Shown here one piece after another: positions 21,858-30,645 of a stretch of 41,787 bases of DNA. The stretch lies in assembly GCA_025937895.1 (NCBI GenBank), contig JAICQL010000048.1:1-41787 (forward strand), given 5' to 3'. The DNA is from Polyangiaceae bacterium (GTDB taxonomy: Bacteria > Myxococcota_A > Polyangia > Polyangiales > Polyangiaceae). The first letter of the stretch is position 1; each line of letters opens with the position of its first letter. The position numbers were made by a program, and so were the translations under genes. The notes under the pieces are model-generated. The model did not search any database. It was not told the DNA's origin and saw only the letters and a list, made by a program, of their open reading frames with translations.

Positions 21858-24631
21858 TCTGCCGCCCTCTCTCCGGGCGCCCGCGCGCTCTCCGGCTCGT
21901 ACTCTCCCCTTGCCATCCGGCGCTGGCGCGCCACCGCCTCGAGGCAGCTCGCCACCAGCGCCGTCCAGCCCGTCTGGTGGCTCGCACCCACGCCACGCCC
22001 GTCGTCGCCGTGGAAGTACTCGCTGAACAGCAACAGCTCGCGGAAGTGCGGATCGTCCGCATAGCGCCGCTCGCCGCCGTGGCAGGGCCGCGAGCCGTCG
22101 GCACCGGGCAGGAAGATGCTGGCCAGGCGAGTGCCGAGCTCGGCCGCCACCTGCTCCAGGTTGAGGTAGCGCCCGGAGCCGCTGGGGCACTCGACCCGCA
22201 GCTCGTCACCGTAGAAGTGGTGGTGGCGCTCCAGCGCCTCCAGCAGCAGGAAATTGAGCGGGAACCAGACCGGGCCGCGCCAGTTGGAGTTGCCGCCGAA
22301 CAGGCCGCTGTCCGAGTCGCCCGGCAGGTAGTCCACCCGGTGCTCGCGCCCGCCCGCGTGCAGGATGTAGGGACGCTCGCGGTGCACGCGGCTGAGTGCA
22401 CGCACGCCGTACGGCGAGAGGAACTCGCTCTCGTCCAGCACGTAACGCAGCACGCGGATCAGCCGCTCCCTCGGCGCCACCGCCAGCAGGCGATGAGCGT
22501 GGCCGCCTGGGCCGCCCTCGACCGAGGCGATGTGGCGGGCCAGATCGGGCCGGTGCTCGAGGAACCACAACATGCGCGCCTTGAAGCCCGGCAAGCGATC
22601 GATCACTTCCTGCTCCAGCACCTCCACCGCGAACAGCGGGATGATGCCGACCATGGAGCGGGTGCGCAGCGGGCTGGAGACCCCGTTCACGAGCAATTGA
22701 TCATAGTAGAAGCCGTCCGCCTCGTCCCACAGCCCGCTGCCGCCGCAGCCGTTCATGGCGTCGACGATGGCCACGAAGTGCTCGAAGAACTTGGAGGCCA
22801 TGTCTTCATAGCTCGGATCCTCACTGGCCAGCTCCAGCGCCATGGAGAGCATGGTGGCCGCGTAGAAGGCCATCCAGGCGGTGCCATCGGCTTGCTGCAG
22901 GCTGCCGCCCGTGGGCAGCGGCTGCGAGCGATCGAAGATGCCGATGTTATCCAGACCGAGGAAGCCGCCGGAGAACAGGTTGTTACCGTGCTCGTCCTTG
23001 CGATTGACCCACCAGGTGAAGTTGAGCAACAGCTTCTGAAACACCCGCGCCAGAAACTGGCGGTCGCGCGCGCCGCGGGGGCCCGACATCTTGTACACGC
23101 GCCAGGCGGCCCAGGCATGCACGGGCGGGTTCACGTCACCCAGCGCGAACTCGTACGCGGGCAGCTGACCGTTGGGGTGCATGTACCACTCGCGCAAGAA
23201 CAGCACCAGCTGCTGCTTGGCAAAGACTGGATCCGTACGGACCAGCGGCACCATGTGAAAGGCGAGATCCCACGCGGCGTACCAGGGGTACTCCCACTTG
23301 TCGGGCATGGAGATGACGTCGCGATTGTACAGGTGCCCCCATTCGCGGTTGCGGCCACCCTTGCGCGCCTCGGGCGGCGCGGGCTGCGCTGGATCGCCCT
23401 TCAGCCACTCGCTCACCGCGTAGTGGTAGAACTGCTTCGACCACAGCAGGCCGGCGTGCGCCTGGCGCGCCACGTTGCGCTCCTCGCGCGAGAGCTCGGC
23501 GGGCAGGACGCGGTCGTAGAACTCGTCGGCTTCTCGCCGGCGTGCGCGGAAGGTCGCGGCGAACTCCTCAGCGAAGGGCTGCCCGCGATCGAGGTGCGCG
23601 GCGCGCAGGCGCAGGCGCAGCTGCACGCTGGCCCCGGGAGCCAGCTGCAAGCGATACCAGACGGCCGCCTTGGTACCCGACTGCTCCGGGTTCACGGCCT
23701 CTGCGCGGCCGCCGATCACGTACTGGTGAAAGGCGTCCTTGGCGTACGCGGGTCCGGGCACGCCGAACAACCGCTGCGTATTGGTCTCGTTGTCCGTGAA
23801 CAGCAACTCCGGCGTGCACGCCCTGCCGTCGACCTCGAGGCTGTCGGAATAGAGCCGCATCTCCGGCAGCGCGGGGTGCTGCGCGCTGATGGTGCCCAGC
23901 GCATCCCGCCAGAGCCGCGGCTTCTCGGTGTGGCCCTCCCCCTTGCCGCCCCAGGACCAGGTGTTGCGCAACCAGAGCGTGGGCAAGACGTGCAAGGTGG
24001 CAGCCTCTCGCGAGCGATTCGACAGGGTGAGCTGCACCAGGATGTCCTCGGGCTCTGCCTTGGCGTACTCCACCAGCACGTCGCAGTAGCGGTCTTCAGC
24101 GAACACACCCGTATCGAGCAGCTCGTACTCCGGCTCGCGCACGCCACGCCGGCGATTCTCCGCCAGCAGCTGCGCGTACGGGTACTCGACGAGCGGATAC
24201 TTGTACAACCCACGCAGGTAGGAGCTCGTGGGGGTGGCGTCGAGGTAATAGTAGAGCTCCTTCACGTCCTCGCCGTGGTTGCCCTCGGGCCCGGTCAGCC
24301 CGAACAGGCGCTCCTTCAGAATCGGATCTTTGCCGTTCCAGAGCGCCAGGGCAAAGCACAGCCGAGCCTGGCGGTCGCAGATGCCGAGCAGGCCATCTTC
24401 ACCCCAGCGATAGGCTCGACTGCGGGCGTGATCGTGAGACAGGTAGTCCCAGCACTCGCCTCGCTCGGAGTAGTCCTCGCGCACGGTGCCCCACTGCCGC
24501 TCCGAGAGGTACGGCCCCCAGCGCTTCCAGTAGCGCTCTCGCCGGCCGTCCTCCGCCAGTCGCTCTCGCTCTGGCTCGCTCTCCGAACGAGCCTGCGCGT
24601 GATGAGCCTGCGCCTGATGTCGGTGGTCCAT
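21854..24631 (-). CDS. GH63/MGH1-like glycosidase
   Basis: 925 aa from the ATG at 24631 with GGAAGGGA upstream. A His/Gln/Arg-rich N-terminus (1-35) precedes LAEDGRRERYWKRWGPYLSERQWGTVREDYSERGECWDYLSHDHARSRAYRWGEDGL, the recognisable start of the large MGH1-like proteins. The middle domain is beta-rich and the C-terminal half is an (alpha/alpha)6 barrel: KWEYPWYAAWDLAFHMVPL with an Asp expected in catalysis, GGFLGLDNIGIFDRS, and NSNWRGPVWFPLNFLLLEAL. The family acts on alpha-glucosidic bonds (glucosylglycerate, trehalose-type or oligosaccharide substrates in characterised relatives). Here the coupled debranching enzyme points to glycogen or an osmolyte glucoside, which is inference. It lies 124 bp downstream of the adenylate cyclase gene. 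Confidence 0.85.
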   Translation of the reverse strand: MDHRHQAQAHHAQARSESEPERERLAEDGRRERYWKRWGPYLSERQWGTVREDYSERGECWDYLSHDHARSRAYRWGEDGLLGICDRQARLCFALALWNGKDPILKERLFGLTGPEGNHGEDVKELYYYLDATPTSSYLRGLYKYPLVEYPYAQLLAENRRRGVREPEYELLDTGVFAEDRYCDVLVEYAKAEPEDILVQLTLSNRSREAATLHVLPTLWLRNTWSWGGKGEGHTEKPRLWRDALGTISAQHPALPEMRLYSDSLEVDGRACTPELLFTDNETNTQRLFGVPGPAYAKDAFHQYVIGGRAEAVNPEQSGTKAAVWYRLQLAPGASVQLRLRLRAAHLDRGQPFAEEFAATFRARRREADEFYDRVLPAELSREERNVARQAHAGLLWSKQFYHYAVSEWLKGDPAQPAPPEARKGGRNREWGHLYNRDVISMPDKWEYPWYAAWDLAFHMVPLVRTDPVFAKQQLVLFLREWYMHPNGQLPAYEFALGDVNPPVHAWAAWRVYKMSGPRGARDRQFLARVFQKLLLNFTWWVNRKDEHGNNLFSGGFLGLDNIGIFDRSQPLPTGGSLQQADGTAWMAFYAATMLSMALELASEDPSYEDMASKFFEHFVAIVDAMNGCGGSGLWDEADGFYYDQLLVNGVSSPLRTRSMVGIIPLFAVEVLEQEVIDRLPGFKARMLWFLEHRPDLARHIASVEGGPGGHAHRLLAVAPRERLIRVLRYVLDESEFLSPYGVRALSRVHRERPYILHAGGREHRVDYLPGDSDSGLFGGNSNWRGPVWFPLNFLLLEALERHHHFYGDELRVECPSGSGRYLNLEQVAAELGTRLASIFLPGADGSRPCHGGERRYADDPHFRELLLFSEYFHGDDGRGVGASHQTGWTALVASCLEAVARQRRMARGEYEPESARAPGERAAE

Positions 24632-24755
24632 GTGCGTCCCTTCCAGTGAGAAGTGTGCGGCGAGCCGTGGCCCGCGTCGAGGTGACATCCGCTACTACTC
24701 GGGCGGCCGTGTCTCGTTACCGCAGCCGAGGTGAGACCGCGCGAGCGGCGGGCCT

Positions 24756-26933
24756 TCATTTGCCTTCGGCCACGTACGCGCCCGTCCACGCGGAGGGCGG
24801 CGGCTCGCGCTCGAAGCGCTCGCAACGCGCCAGCAGCGCCCGGCTCGGGCCGTCCCGCTGTGCCAGCTCCCGCAAGAGCGCGCTGGCGGCGGCGAACTCG
24901 CGGCGCGAGTAGGCGCCCAGGGCCGCCTCGTACCTGACCGCCAGCTCTCGCTCTGCGCCCGGTGGCAGCAGCTCGTACACGTCCACGGCCTCTTGCTTGC
25001 CCTGCACCACGACCCGATCGACATGGCGAAAGCAAAGCGCGCCGCCCGCCTGCTCTACCACCCGCGCGCTGGCCAGCACCGTAACGCCGTATTGCTTGCA
25101 CAGGCTCTCCAGGCGCGCCGCCAGGTTCACGCCGTCGCCCAGGGCCGTGTACGCGAACCGGCTCGGCGCGCCAAAGTGTCCGACCAGCGCCGTGGTGCGG
25201 TGCAGACCGAAGCGGGTGACCAGCGGCGGCAGGCCACGCCACTCCTCGGAGGCATACAGCTCGGCCAGCGCCTGCTGCGCCGCGAGCACCCCGTGGCACG
25301 CTGCCTGCGCGTGGCGCTGGATCGAAACCGGTGCGTTCCAGAAGGCCATCACCGCGTCGCCGATGTACTTGTCGATGGTAGCGCCGTGCGCCTCGAGCGC
25401 GCCCGTCAGCACCTGGAAATACCGGCCGAGAGCGCGGGCCAGCTCGGCCGGGGGCAGCCGCTCCGAGAGCGTGGTGAAGCCCTGGATGTCGGTGAACAGC
25501 AGGGTCAGCTCACCCGGCTCACCCCCGAGCTCGGGCTCGCGGTTGCGCTCGTACAGGCGCTGCACCAGCGGCACCGGCAGGTACTTGCACAGCGCGCGAG
25601 CGACTGTCTTGGCCCGCTCCAGGCTGCCGAGCAGCTCGTCGATGTCGCGCAGGCCGCTGCGCTGCTCGTGCGCGGCAAAATCAAAGTGGCGCATCTGCGC
25701 CGCGCTGCGCCCCGCCCGCACCAGGCCGCGGCGCACCGTCCAGAGCAAGCCACCCACGATGCCCAGCACCAGCACCAGGGTACTGCCGAACACCAGGGTC
25801 AACACGCGGCCCAGCTCCAGCAGCTCGCGCGTGTACGCGGCCTCGGGCACCAGCACCGCCACCAGCCAGCCCGCGGTGCCGCCGCTGGCGATGGAGAGCG
25901 GGCTGAGCGTGGCCAGCCAGGGCTCGCCGCCCACCTGCAGGGTGCCCTCCGCGCGCGGACACTCGGCGTCCAGGCCGCTGAGCAGCGGGCTGTCGAGCAG
26001 AGCCGCCACCTCGGGCGGGGGCTCGCGCGGCTCGATGCGCAGCTCGCCATCGATCGCGGCCACACCGTCGCCAGCGCTGACCCGGGTCAGCAGGCGCGCC
26101 GGCGCGGACGGGCGCGCGCTCACCGACAGCAGCACGATGCGCGGAGCCGCCGGGTCTGATCCGGTGGTGGCAGAGAAGGGCTCGGTGATGGCGTCGAGGT
26201 CCGTCGTCAGGAGTCCCACCCGTGCCACACCGCGCAGGCGCAGCTGCTCGTCCCAGATGGCGCGCTGCACGGTGAGCACCACGCGCGGCTCGGCCTCGCG
26301 CGCATCGAGCTCGGACAGGTGCAGGTCGCTCCACACCGGCTCTGCGCCGGGGCCGCGCGCCACGCTGACCGCAAACGTGGCGTGCTCGCCGGGATCGGGC
26401 GCCGCCCAGCGCGACGGCGGCGCGTCGGGCTCAAAGCGCTGGCTGCCCTGCTCGCGCAGCCACTGTTGCACGATGAATCCATCGCCCTCGCGCGCGGTGC
26501 GGCGGGTGGCCACCTGCCCGCCCGCGCTGCGGAACACCGAGAGCTGGCACGGAGCTCCAGCGGGCAGCGAGCCCGCGGCCCGCGGCTGCGCGCCGGCCTG
26601 CTGCGCGGGCTCGAGCCCCGTGAACGTCACCTCGGCCAGGTGCCTGCCGCGCAGCAGCTCGCCGTACAGCAGCACCTCCAGCGCGCGCCGGTCCTGCTCC
26701 GACACTGCCCCCGAGAGCAGCGCGTGCTCCACGTTCTCGAGCGCGTCGCGCGCGCCGCTCAGCGCCTGCGCCACGCGCGCCTCCACCCGCTGCGCCTCGA
26801 GCTTGCGCGCGCGGGCTGCGGCCTCCAGCGCGGCGCTGCGCGAGCTGTGCAAGAACAGCCCCAGCGCAGCGGCCACCAAGAGCACGCTGCCGGCCGCGGC
26901 CGCCACGAACACCTGAGCCAGGCTGAGGCGCAT
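24756..26933 (-). CDS. Class III adenylate cyclase with periplasmic sensor domain
   Basis: 725 aa with GAGGAG 8 nt before the ATG. A membrane helix (7-28), a large extracytoplasmic region (about 30-375, CHASE/dCache-like, no family recognised), a second helix (376-399), a HAMP-like or short coiled linker (400-445), then the cyclase domain (about 474-660). Catalytic features are complete: metal-binding Asp482 (LFTDIQGFT) and Asp526 (KYIGDAVMAFW), adenine-selecting Lys522, and the transition-state Asn603 and Arg607 (GDGVNLAARLE). A short helical C-terminal tail follows. It makes cAMP from ATP in response to a periplasmic signal. It lies 18 bp after an NADH dehydrogenase fused to a cAMP-type binding domain, so source and sensor of cAMP share one transcript. 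Confidence 0.93.
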   Translation of the reverse strand: MRLSLAQVFVAAAAGSVLLVAAALGLFLHSSRSAALEAAARARKLEAQRVEARVAQALSGARDALENVEHALLSGAVSEQDRRALEVLLYGELLRGRHLAEVTFTGLEPAQQAGAQPRAAGSLPAGAPCQLSVFRSAGGQVATRRTAREGDGFIVQQWLREQGSQRFEPDAPPSRWAAPDPGEHATFAVSVARGPGAEPVWSDLHLSELDAREAEPRVVLTVQRAIWDEQLRLRGVARVGLLTTDLDAITEPFSATTGSDPAAPRIVLLSVSARPSAPARLLTRVSAGDGVAAIDGELRIEPREPPPEVAALLDSPLLSGLDAECPRAEGTLQVGGEPWLATLSPLSIASGGTAGWLVAVLVPEAAYTRELLELGRVLTLVFGSTLVLVLGIVGGLLWTVRRGLVRAGRSAAQMRHFDFAAHEQRSGLRDIDELLGSLERAKTVARALCKYLPVPLVQRLYERNREPELGGEPGELTLLFTDIQGFTTLSERLPPAELARALGRYFQVLTGALEAHGATIDKYIGDAVMAFWNAPVSIQRHAQAACHGVLAAQQALAELYASEEWRGLPPLVTRFGLHRTTALVGHFGAPSRFAYTALGDGVNLAARLESLCKQYGVTVLASARVVEQAGGALCFRHVDRVVVQGKQEAVDVYELLPPGAERELAVRYEAALGAYSRREFAAASALLRELAQRDGPSRALLARCERFEREPPPSAWTGAYVAEGK

Positions 26934-26951
26934 GATCGGGCTCCTCGCGCC

Positions 26952-28676
26952 TCAGTTGGGGCGCAGCTCGAGCGGTAGCGCGCGCTCCAGCGCGGGCGGC
27001 TCGGGGGTGACCGAGAGCTGTCGGGTCAACGGCTCGCCGCGCGCCATCCGGTCGGGGTGGCGCGCGCGCAGCAGCTCGCCGAAGTAGTCGTTCAGCACCG
27101 GCAGGTTGTGGACCAGCGCCTGAAAGTCGGCGCGCGAGAGCACCAGCACGTCCGCTGCCTGCGTTGCGTGCACGCTGGCGTTGCGCAGGGTGTCCTCCAG
27201 CAGCGCGCGCTCCCCGAACACCTCGCGCGGACCCAGGCGCACCAGGCTGCCGCCGCCGTGCGAGCTCACCTGCACCTCGCCACGCAGGATCAGGTACAGC
27301 TCGCGCCCCACCTGCCCCTGGCGCACGATGGCCTCACCCGGCTCGTAGTGGTGCACGTGGAGCCGCTCCTGGCGCAGCACCTGCAGCTGGGTGATGTCGC
27401 GCGGAAAGAACAGATCCAGCGTCCAGTCCAGCGCCACGCGCAGCCGGCGCACCCAGCCGGGCAGCTTGGCCAGGTACACGGTGCGCCAGGCAAACCAGGC
27501 CCAGAACCCGCTCAGGCGCAGGCCAAACAGCTCCGCCACCGCGCTGCGCTGGCCCAGCGAGGCCAGGCTGCCAAACGCGCGGAACTGCAGCTGGACCAGC
27601 GGCTTGCCGTCGATCGCGGCGAGCAGGTTGCGAGCGCACGTCTTTGCCTGGCGGATGGCAAACTGCGCGGTGGGCGGACACAGGCCCTGCCCGCTCGGGC
27701 TCGGCACACCCGCGCAGTCGCCCACCGCCCAGTACCCCGGGCGCCCCTGACACTGCAGGGTCGGCTCAGTGGCAAACGCGCTGAGCGGCCGCCCGCCGAG
27801 CTCCGCCCGCGCGAAGCCGCCCTGCTCCAGCGCCAGCTGCACGATCGGGTTCGGCGCCGTCCCTACCGTGCACACGAACGTGCGCGTCTCCAGCACTCGC
27901 CCGTCGTGCAGATACACGCTGCCGGGCGTGGCCGCGCGCACCCGGGCCTCGAGCACCATCTCGATCCCGCGGCGCTCCAGGATCTGGCGCGCCGCCGCGC
28001 TCAGCGGCTCGGGCATCTCGGGCAGGATGCGCGCCTGGGCGTGGATCAGCTGAAAGCGCACGTCGCCGGGCGAGATGCGCGGGAAATAGCGCAGCGAGCG
28101 CGCCACCAGCTCCGCCAGCTCACCGATGGTCTCCACCCCGCTGAAGCCGCCGCCCGCCACCACGAAGCTGAGCAGGGCTCGCCGGGCGTCTGGCTCCGTC
28201 TCGATGTCCGCCAGCTCCAGGCAGCGCAACACGTGATTGCGGAGCCGGAAGGCGTCGGACAGCTCCTTCATCGCCAGGCCGTGCTCGGCCACCCCGGGCA
28301 TACCGGCAAAATGGCTGACCTTGCCCAGACAGAAGACGAGGTGATCATACGGCACCTCCACCAGCTCCAGCCCCTCACCCTGGCTGACCAGCACGCGCCG
28401 CTGCGCGAGATCGAGCGAGCTGACCGAGCAGCAACGAAAGCGCGCGCGCGGCACCAGCTCGCGAATGGGATTGACCACGTGCGTGGCAGCGATGCCGCCC
28501 GCGGCCACCTCCGGCAGCAGCGGCTGAAACACGAAGTAGTTCTGCTCGCTCAGCAGCTCTACCTCCACGTCCTTGCGGCCGCCGAGCAGCTCCGTCAGGT
28601 ACTTGGCCGTGTACACACCGGCGAAACCGCCGCCCAGGATCACCACGCGCGTGGTGCCGCGTACTGAATCGTTCAT
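26952..28676 (-). CDS. Type II NADH dehydrogenase fused to cyclic-nucleotide-binding domain
   Basis: 574 aa from the ATG at 28676 (GAGGA 5 nt upstream). The NDH-2 part (1 to about 420) has the FAD motif GGGFAG (15-20), the NADH motif VVAGGGFSGVE (172-182), WAVGDCAG (316-323), PPTAQFAIRQAK and the membrane-associating FWAWFAWRTVYLAKLPGW. It oxidises NADH and reduces quinone without pumping protons. The C-terminal part (about 430-535) is a CRP/PKA-type cyclic-nucleotide-binding domain: YEPGEAIVRQGQVGRELYLILRGEVQV and the phosphate cassette FGERALLEDTLRNA, keeping Glu489 and Arg498. Binding of cAMP is therefore credible. Ordinary NDH-2 has no such domain. The cyclase gene follows 18 bp downstream, and an ECF-type promoter lies 47 bp upstream. 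Confidence 0.92.
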   Translation of the reverse strand: MNDSVRGTTRVVILGGGFAGVYTAKYLTELLGGRKDVEVELLSEQNYFVFQPLLPEVAAGGIAATHVVNPIRELVPRARFRCCSVSSLDLAQRRVLVSQGEGLELVEVPYDHLVFCLGKVSHFAGMPGVAEHGLAMKELSDAFRLRNHVLRCLELADIETEPDARRALLSFVVAGGGFSGVETIGELAELVARSLRYFPRISPGDVRFQLIHAQARILPEMPEPLSAAARQILERRGIEMVLEARVRAATPGSVYLHDGRVLETRTFVCTVGTAPNPIVQLALEQGGFARAELGGRPLSAFATEPTLQCQGRPGYWAVGDCAGVPSPSGQGLCPPTAQFAIRQAKTCARNLLAAIDGKPLVQLQFRAFGSLASLGQRSAVAELFGLRLSGFWAWFAWRTVYLAKLPGWVRRLRVALDWTLDLFFPRDITQLQVLRQERLHVHHYEPGEAIVRQGQVGRELYLILRGEVQVSSHGGGSLVRLGPREVFGERALLEDTLRNASVHATQAADVLVLSRADFQALVHNLPVLNDYFGELLRARHPDRMARGEPLTRQLSVTPEPPALERALPLELRPN

Positions 28677-28723
28677 GACCGTCCTCGCCGCGCGCCGGGC
28701 GCGCCTCATGAGCCCGCTCGGTC

Positions 28724-28748
28724 TACGCGGCGGCAGCTGGACGGTTAC
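28724..28748 (-). promoter_or_regulatory. Putative SigF-like ECF promoter of the NDH-2/cyclase operon
   Basis: On the minus strand GTAACC (28748-28743), 15-bp spacer, CGTA (28727-28724), 47 bp before the ATG at 28676, giving a leader of about 40 nt. It is identical in bases and spacing to the three other copies. Its spacing to the gene is the best of the four. Confidence 0.65.
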
Positions 28749-28811
28749 ATCGCCGGAAAGAAATGCCGAGGCGCGCCCTCACGGAGCCTTGGGCCCCCTG
28801 GGAGCGCCGCA

Positions 28812-28845
28812 GCCGCCGGGAGCGCGCTCGGCCCGCTCGGGCGGC
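28812..28845 (-). terminator. GC-rich hairpin after the vWA lipoprotein gene
   Basis: GCCGCC / GGCGGC arms with an inner GAGCG / CGCTC stem and one bulge, 12-45 bp after the stop at 28857. No U tract. It could end the vWA transcript before the NDH-2 promoter. Confidence 0.35.
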
Positions 28846-28856
28846 GGCCCCGCGGC

Positions 28857-30065
28857 TCAGCGCACCTGGGTGGCGCAGCCGAACTCCAGGGTGAGGCCGC
28901 CGTTGGAGCTGCGGATCCGCTCGCAGGTGCTGCTGCACAGCTCGATCTGCGTGCTGTTCTGCGAGTACTGCCAGCCCTCGCTGCAGCCCGCCTGATCGCT
29001 GCGCGGGATCAGCTCTTGCTCGCCGCCTGGAGGCGTGAACAGCACGTTGACCTTGCCGGGATCCAGCGCCACGCCATCACGGATCTGTGGCACCTCGTAG
29101 CGGCAGCTCAGCGCCACGCCGGTGATGGCCTCCAGCGCGCGGGTGAGCCCTGCCTGCAGATCAGTCTCGCGCGTCATGTCGAAGTGGCAGTAGTTGGGGC
29201 CGTCGTGCGAGCAGCCGGGGCGCGCGGTGCCGCCTGCCTCCGCCATGCGCGAGAGGCTGGCGCGTGCACCCTCGCTGCCGGGCGAGCCGATCACGAACGT
29301 GCGGGTGCCGGTGGCCAGGGCGCTGGCTGCGTTGGGGATCAGCGGGCTGGGATCCACCGGGTCCGTTACCAGGCCCGTGCCCACGCAGCCGAGCGAATAA
29401 GTCGGGGTGCCGTCGGTGATCAGCACCACGAAGCGCGAGCCCGCGACGTTGCTGCCCGAGAGCTGTGCGAGCGCGTACTGGTACGCATCGTGAGTGGGGG
29501 TGCCGCCCTGGGGGTTCTGCCGCTGGAACGCGTTGCGCAGGCGCTGGCGCTGCTGCGAGCCGGCATCGGCGAGTGAGTCCAGCGCCACCGCGGTGCGCTG
29601 ATCGAAGCAGGGGCCGTCATCGTCGTTCGGCAGGTTCGGATAGAAGACCAGGCCCAAGCTGGTGCCGCTGGGCATGCCGTCGATCGCGTCCAGCATCGCG
29701 CTACGCGTCACCGTCCACTTGGAGCCCCCGCCGGGCGCGGGCTGATCCATCGAGCCACTGGTGTCCACCAGGAGCTGCAGCACTGCCGGCGCCAGCTCGG
29801 CCCCTGCGCTCTGCCCGGCGCAGACCTCACCGTTGAAGCCGGGCCGCTCGTCATCTTCAGCGTCGTCGCCAAAGATGACGCCGTCCAGGCTCTGGCCTGG
29901 ACGCTCGTCGTCCTGCTTCTCGTCCCTGGAGGAGCACGCGCTGACGGACATGCCCGCGCTCAGCAGCAACAGGCCCGCGAGCGGCCAGGCGAGCACCGAG
30001 CCACGTGACGATGACCTCCGAGCGCAGAAGGACGTCCGGGTGCGGAGAGGCTGAAAGTGCGACAT
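28857..30065 (-). CDS. von Willebrand factor type A lipoprotein
   Basis: 402 aa with GAGGAG 6 nt before the ATG. An Arg-rich n-region and hydrophobic AWPLAGLLLLSAGMSVSAC end in a lipobox (Cys44). An acidic linker (45-80, Asp/Glu-rich) leads to a vWA domain (about 90-300) with an intact MIDAS: DTSGSMD (Asp101, Ser103, Ser105), GGTPTHDA carrying the Thr, and VVLITDGTP with the final Asp. Six or more Cys in the second half (for example PGCSHDGPNYCHF, LCSSTCERI) suggest disulfides in an exported protein. Such proteins bind a partner through a divalent metal, on the cell surface of myxobacteria. The partner is unknown. Confidence 0.9.
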   Translation of the reverse strand: MSHFQPLRTRTSFCARRSSSRGSVLAWPLAGLLLLSAGMSVSACSSRDEKQDDERPGQSLDGVIFGDDAEDDERPGFNGEVCAGQSAGAELAPAVLQLLVDTSGSMDQPAPGGGSKWTVTRSAMLDAIDGMPSGTSLGLVFYPNLPNDDDGPCFDQRTAVALDSLADAGSQQRQRLRNAFQRQNPQGGTPTHDAYQYALAQLSGSNVAGSRFVVLITDGTPTYSLGCVGTGLVTDPVDPSPLIPNAASALATGTRTFVIGSPGSEGARASLSRMAEAGGTARPGCSHDGPNYCHFDMTRETDLQAGLTRALEAITGVALSCRYEVPQIRDGVALDPGKVNVLFTPPGGEQELIPRSDQAGCSEGWQYSQNSTQIELCSSTCERIRSSNGGLTLEFGCATQVR

Positions 30066-30337
30066 GCGAGCTCCTCGAGCCTCAGACGCGGCGGATCTGC
30101 GCAGCCTGGGCTCGTGGATTTAACGACCGCGGAGCAACGAAGTCAACGCGCCCTCAGGGCGGCGGACCAAAGCGGCGCAACCTGCACCGAGTTGGATTAC
30201 ACCCGCAGGTATCAGCTGACACGCTTTGAACCAACCATGGCCCAACGAGCGACTCTGCTCAAATGCGATGCGCTGCGCATAGAGCAGCAGAAGGCTCAAC
30301 TCGGGTCACGATGGAACGGAGCTCGAGCAACACCGCG
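30066..30337. other. Upstream region of the vWA gene, no gene seen
   Basis: 272 bp between the vWA start and the small lipoprotein stop. The open frames on the plus strand lack third-position bias and a convincing start. It presumably carries the vWA promoter and the 3' end of the small-lipoprotein transcript. No hairpin or repeat stands out. Confidence 0.5.
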
Positions 30338-30502
30338 TCACTGCTCGGCTCCTGGATGGTGGATGGGCTGCCCGGTACCCGCCGGCGGATCGCTGCGCGT
30401 GTCCGGGGAAGCGGCGCCCACCACCGTATCGGGCGAGCGCTCGTCCACCGAGCACCCAGCAAGAATGAGGCTCACCACGCTCCCAAGCACAGCTGCCTTC
30501 AC
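30338..30502 (-). CDS. 54-aa small lipoprotein
   Basis: A short minus-strand frame, GTG start at 30502, TGA at 30338-30340. The product begins MKAAVLGSVVSLILAGC, a compact lipoprotein signal with lipobox LAGC (Cys17), and continues as a polar, Pro/Asp-rich tail of 37 residues ending in HHPGAEQ. No strong ribosome site is visible, which lowers confidence, but the signal is of textbook form and hard to get by chance. It lies 143 bp downstream of the double-glycine peptide gene on the same strand and could share its transcript. Function unknown. Confidence 0.55.
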   Translation of the reverse strand: MKAAVLGSVVSLILAGCSVDERSPDTVVGAASPDTRSDPPAGTGQPIHHPGAEQ

Positions 30503-30645
30503 GGGCACGACGCTACTAGGCGCGCGGCGCAGCGGAAGGCAACTCGGCGGAAAAGGCGCTCAACGAGTGGGCCGCTCTCCCGCGCGCCCGACGAGACCAG
30601 AGAGTCGAGCAGCACGGGAGAGCGTCCGAAACGTCATCCGCCGGC

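Noticed and set aside
21977..24649. 890-aa plus-strand open frame
   Set aside because: Exact antisense of the GH63/MGH1-like gene; long antisense frames are expected at this GC content.
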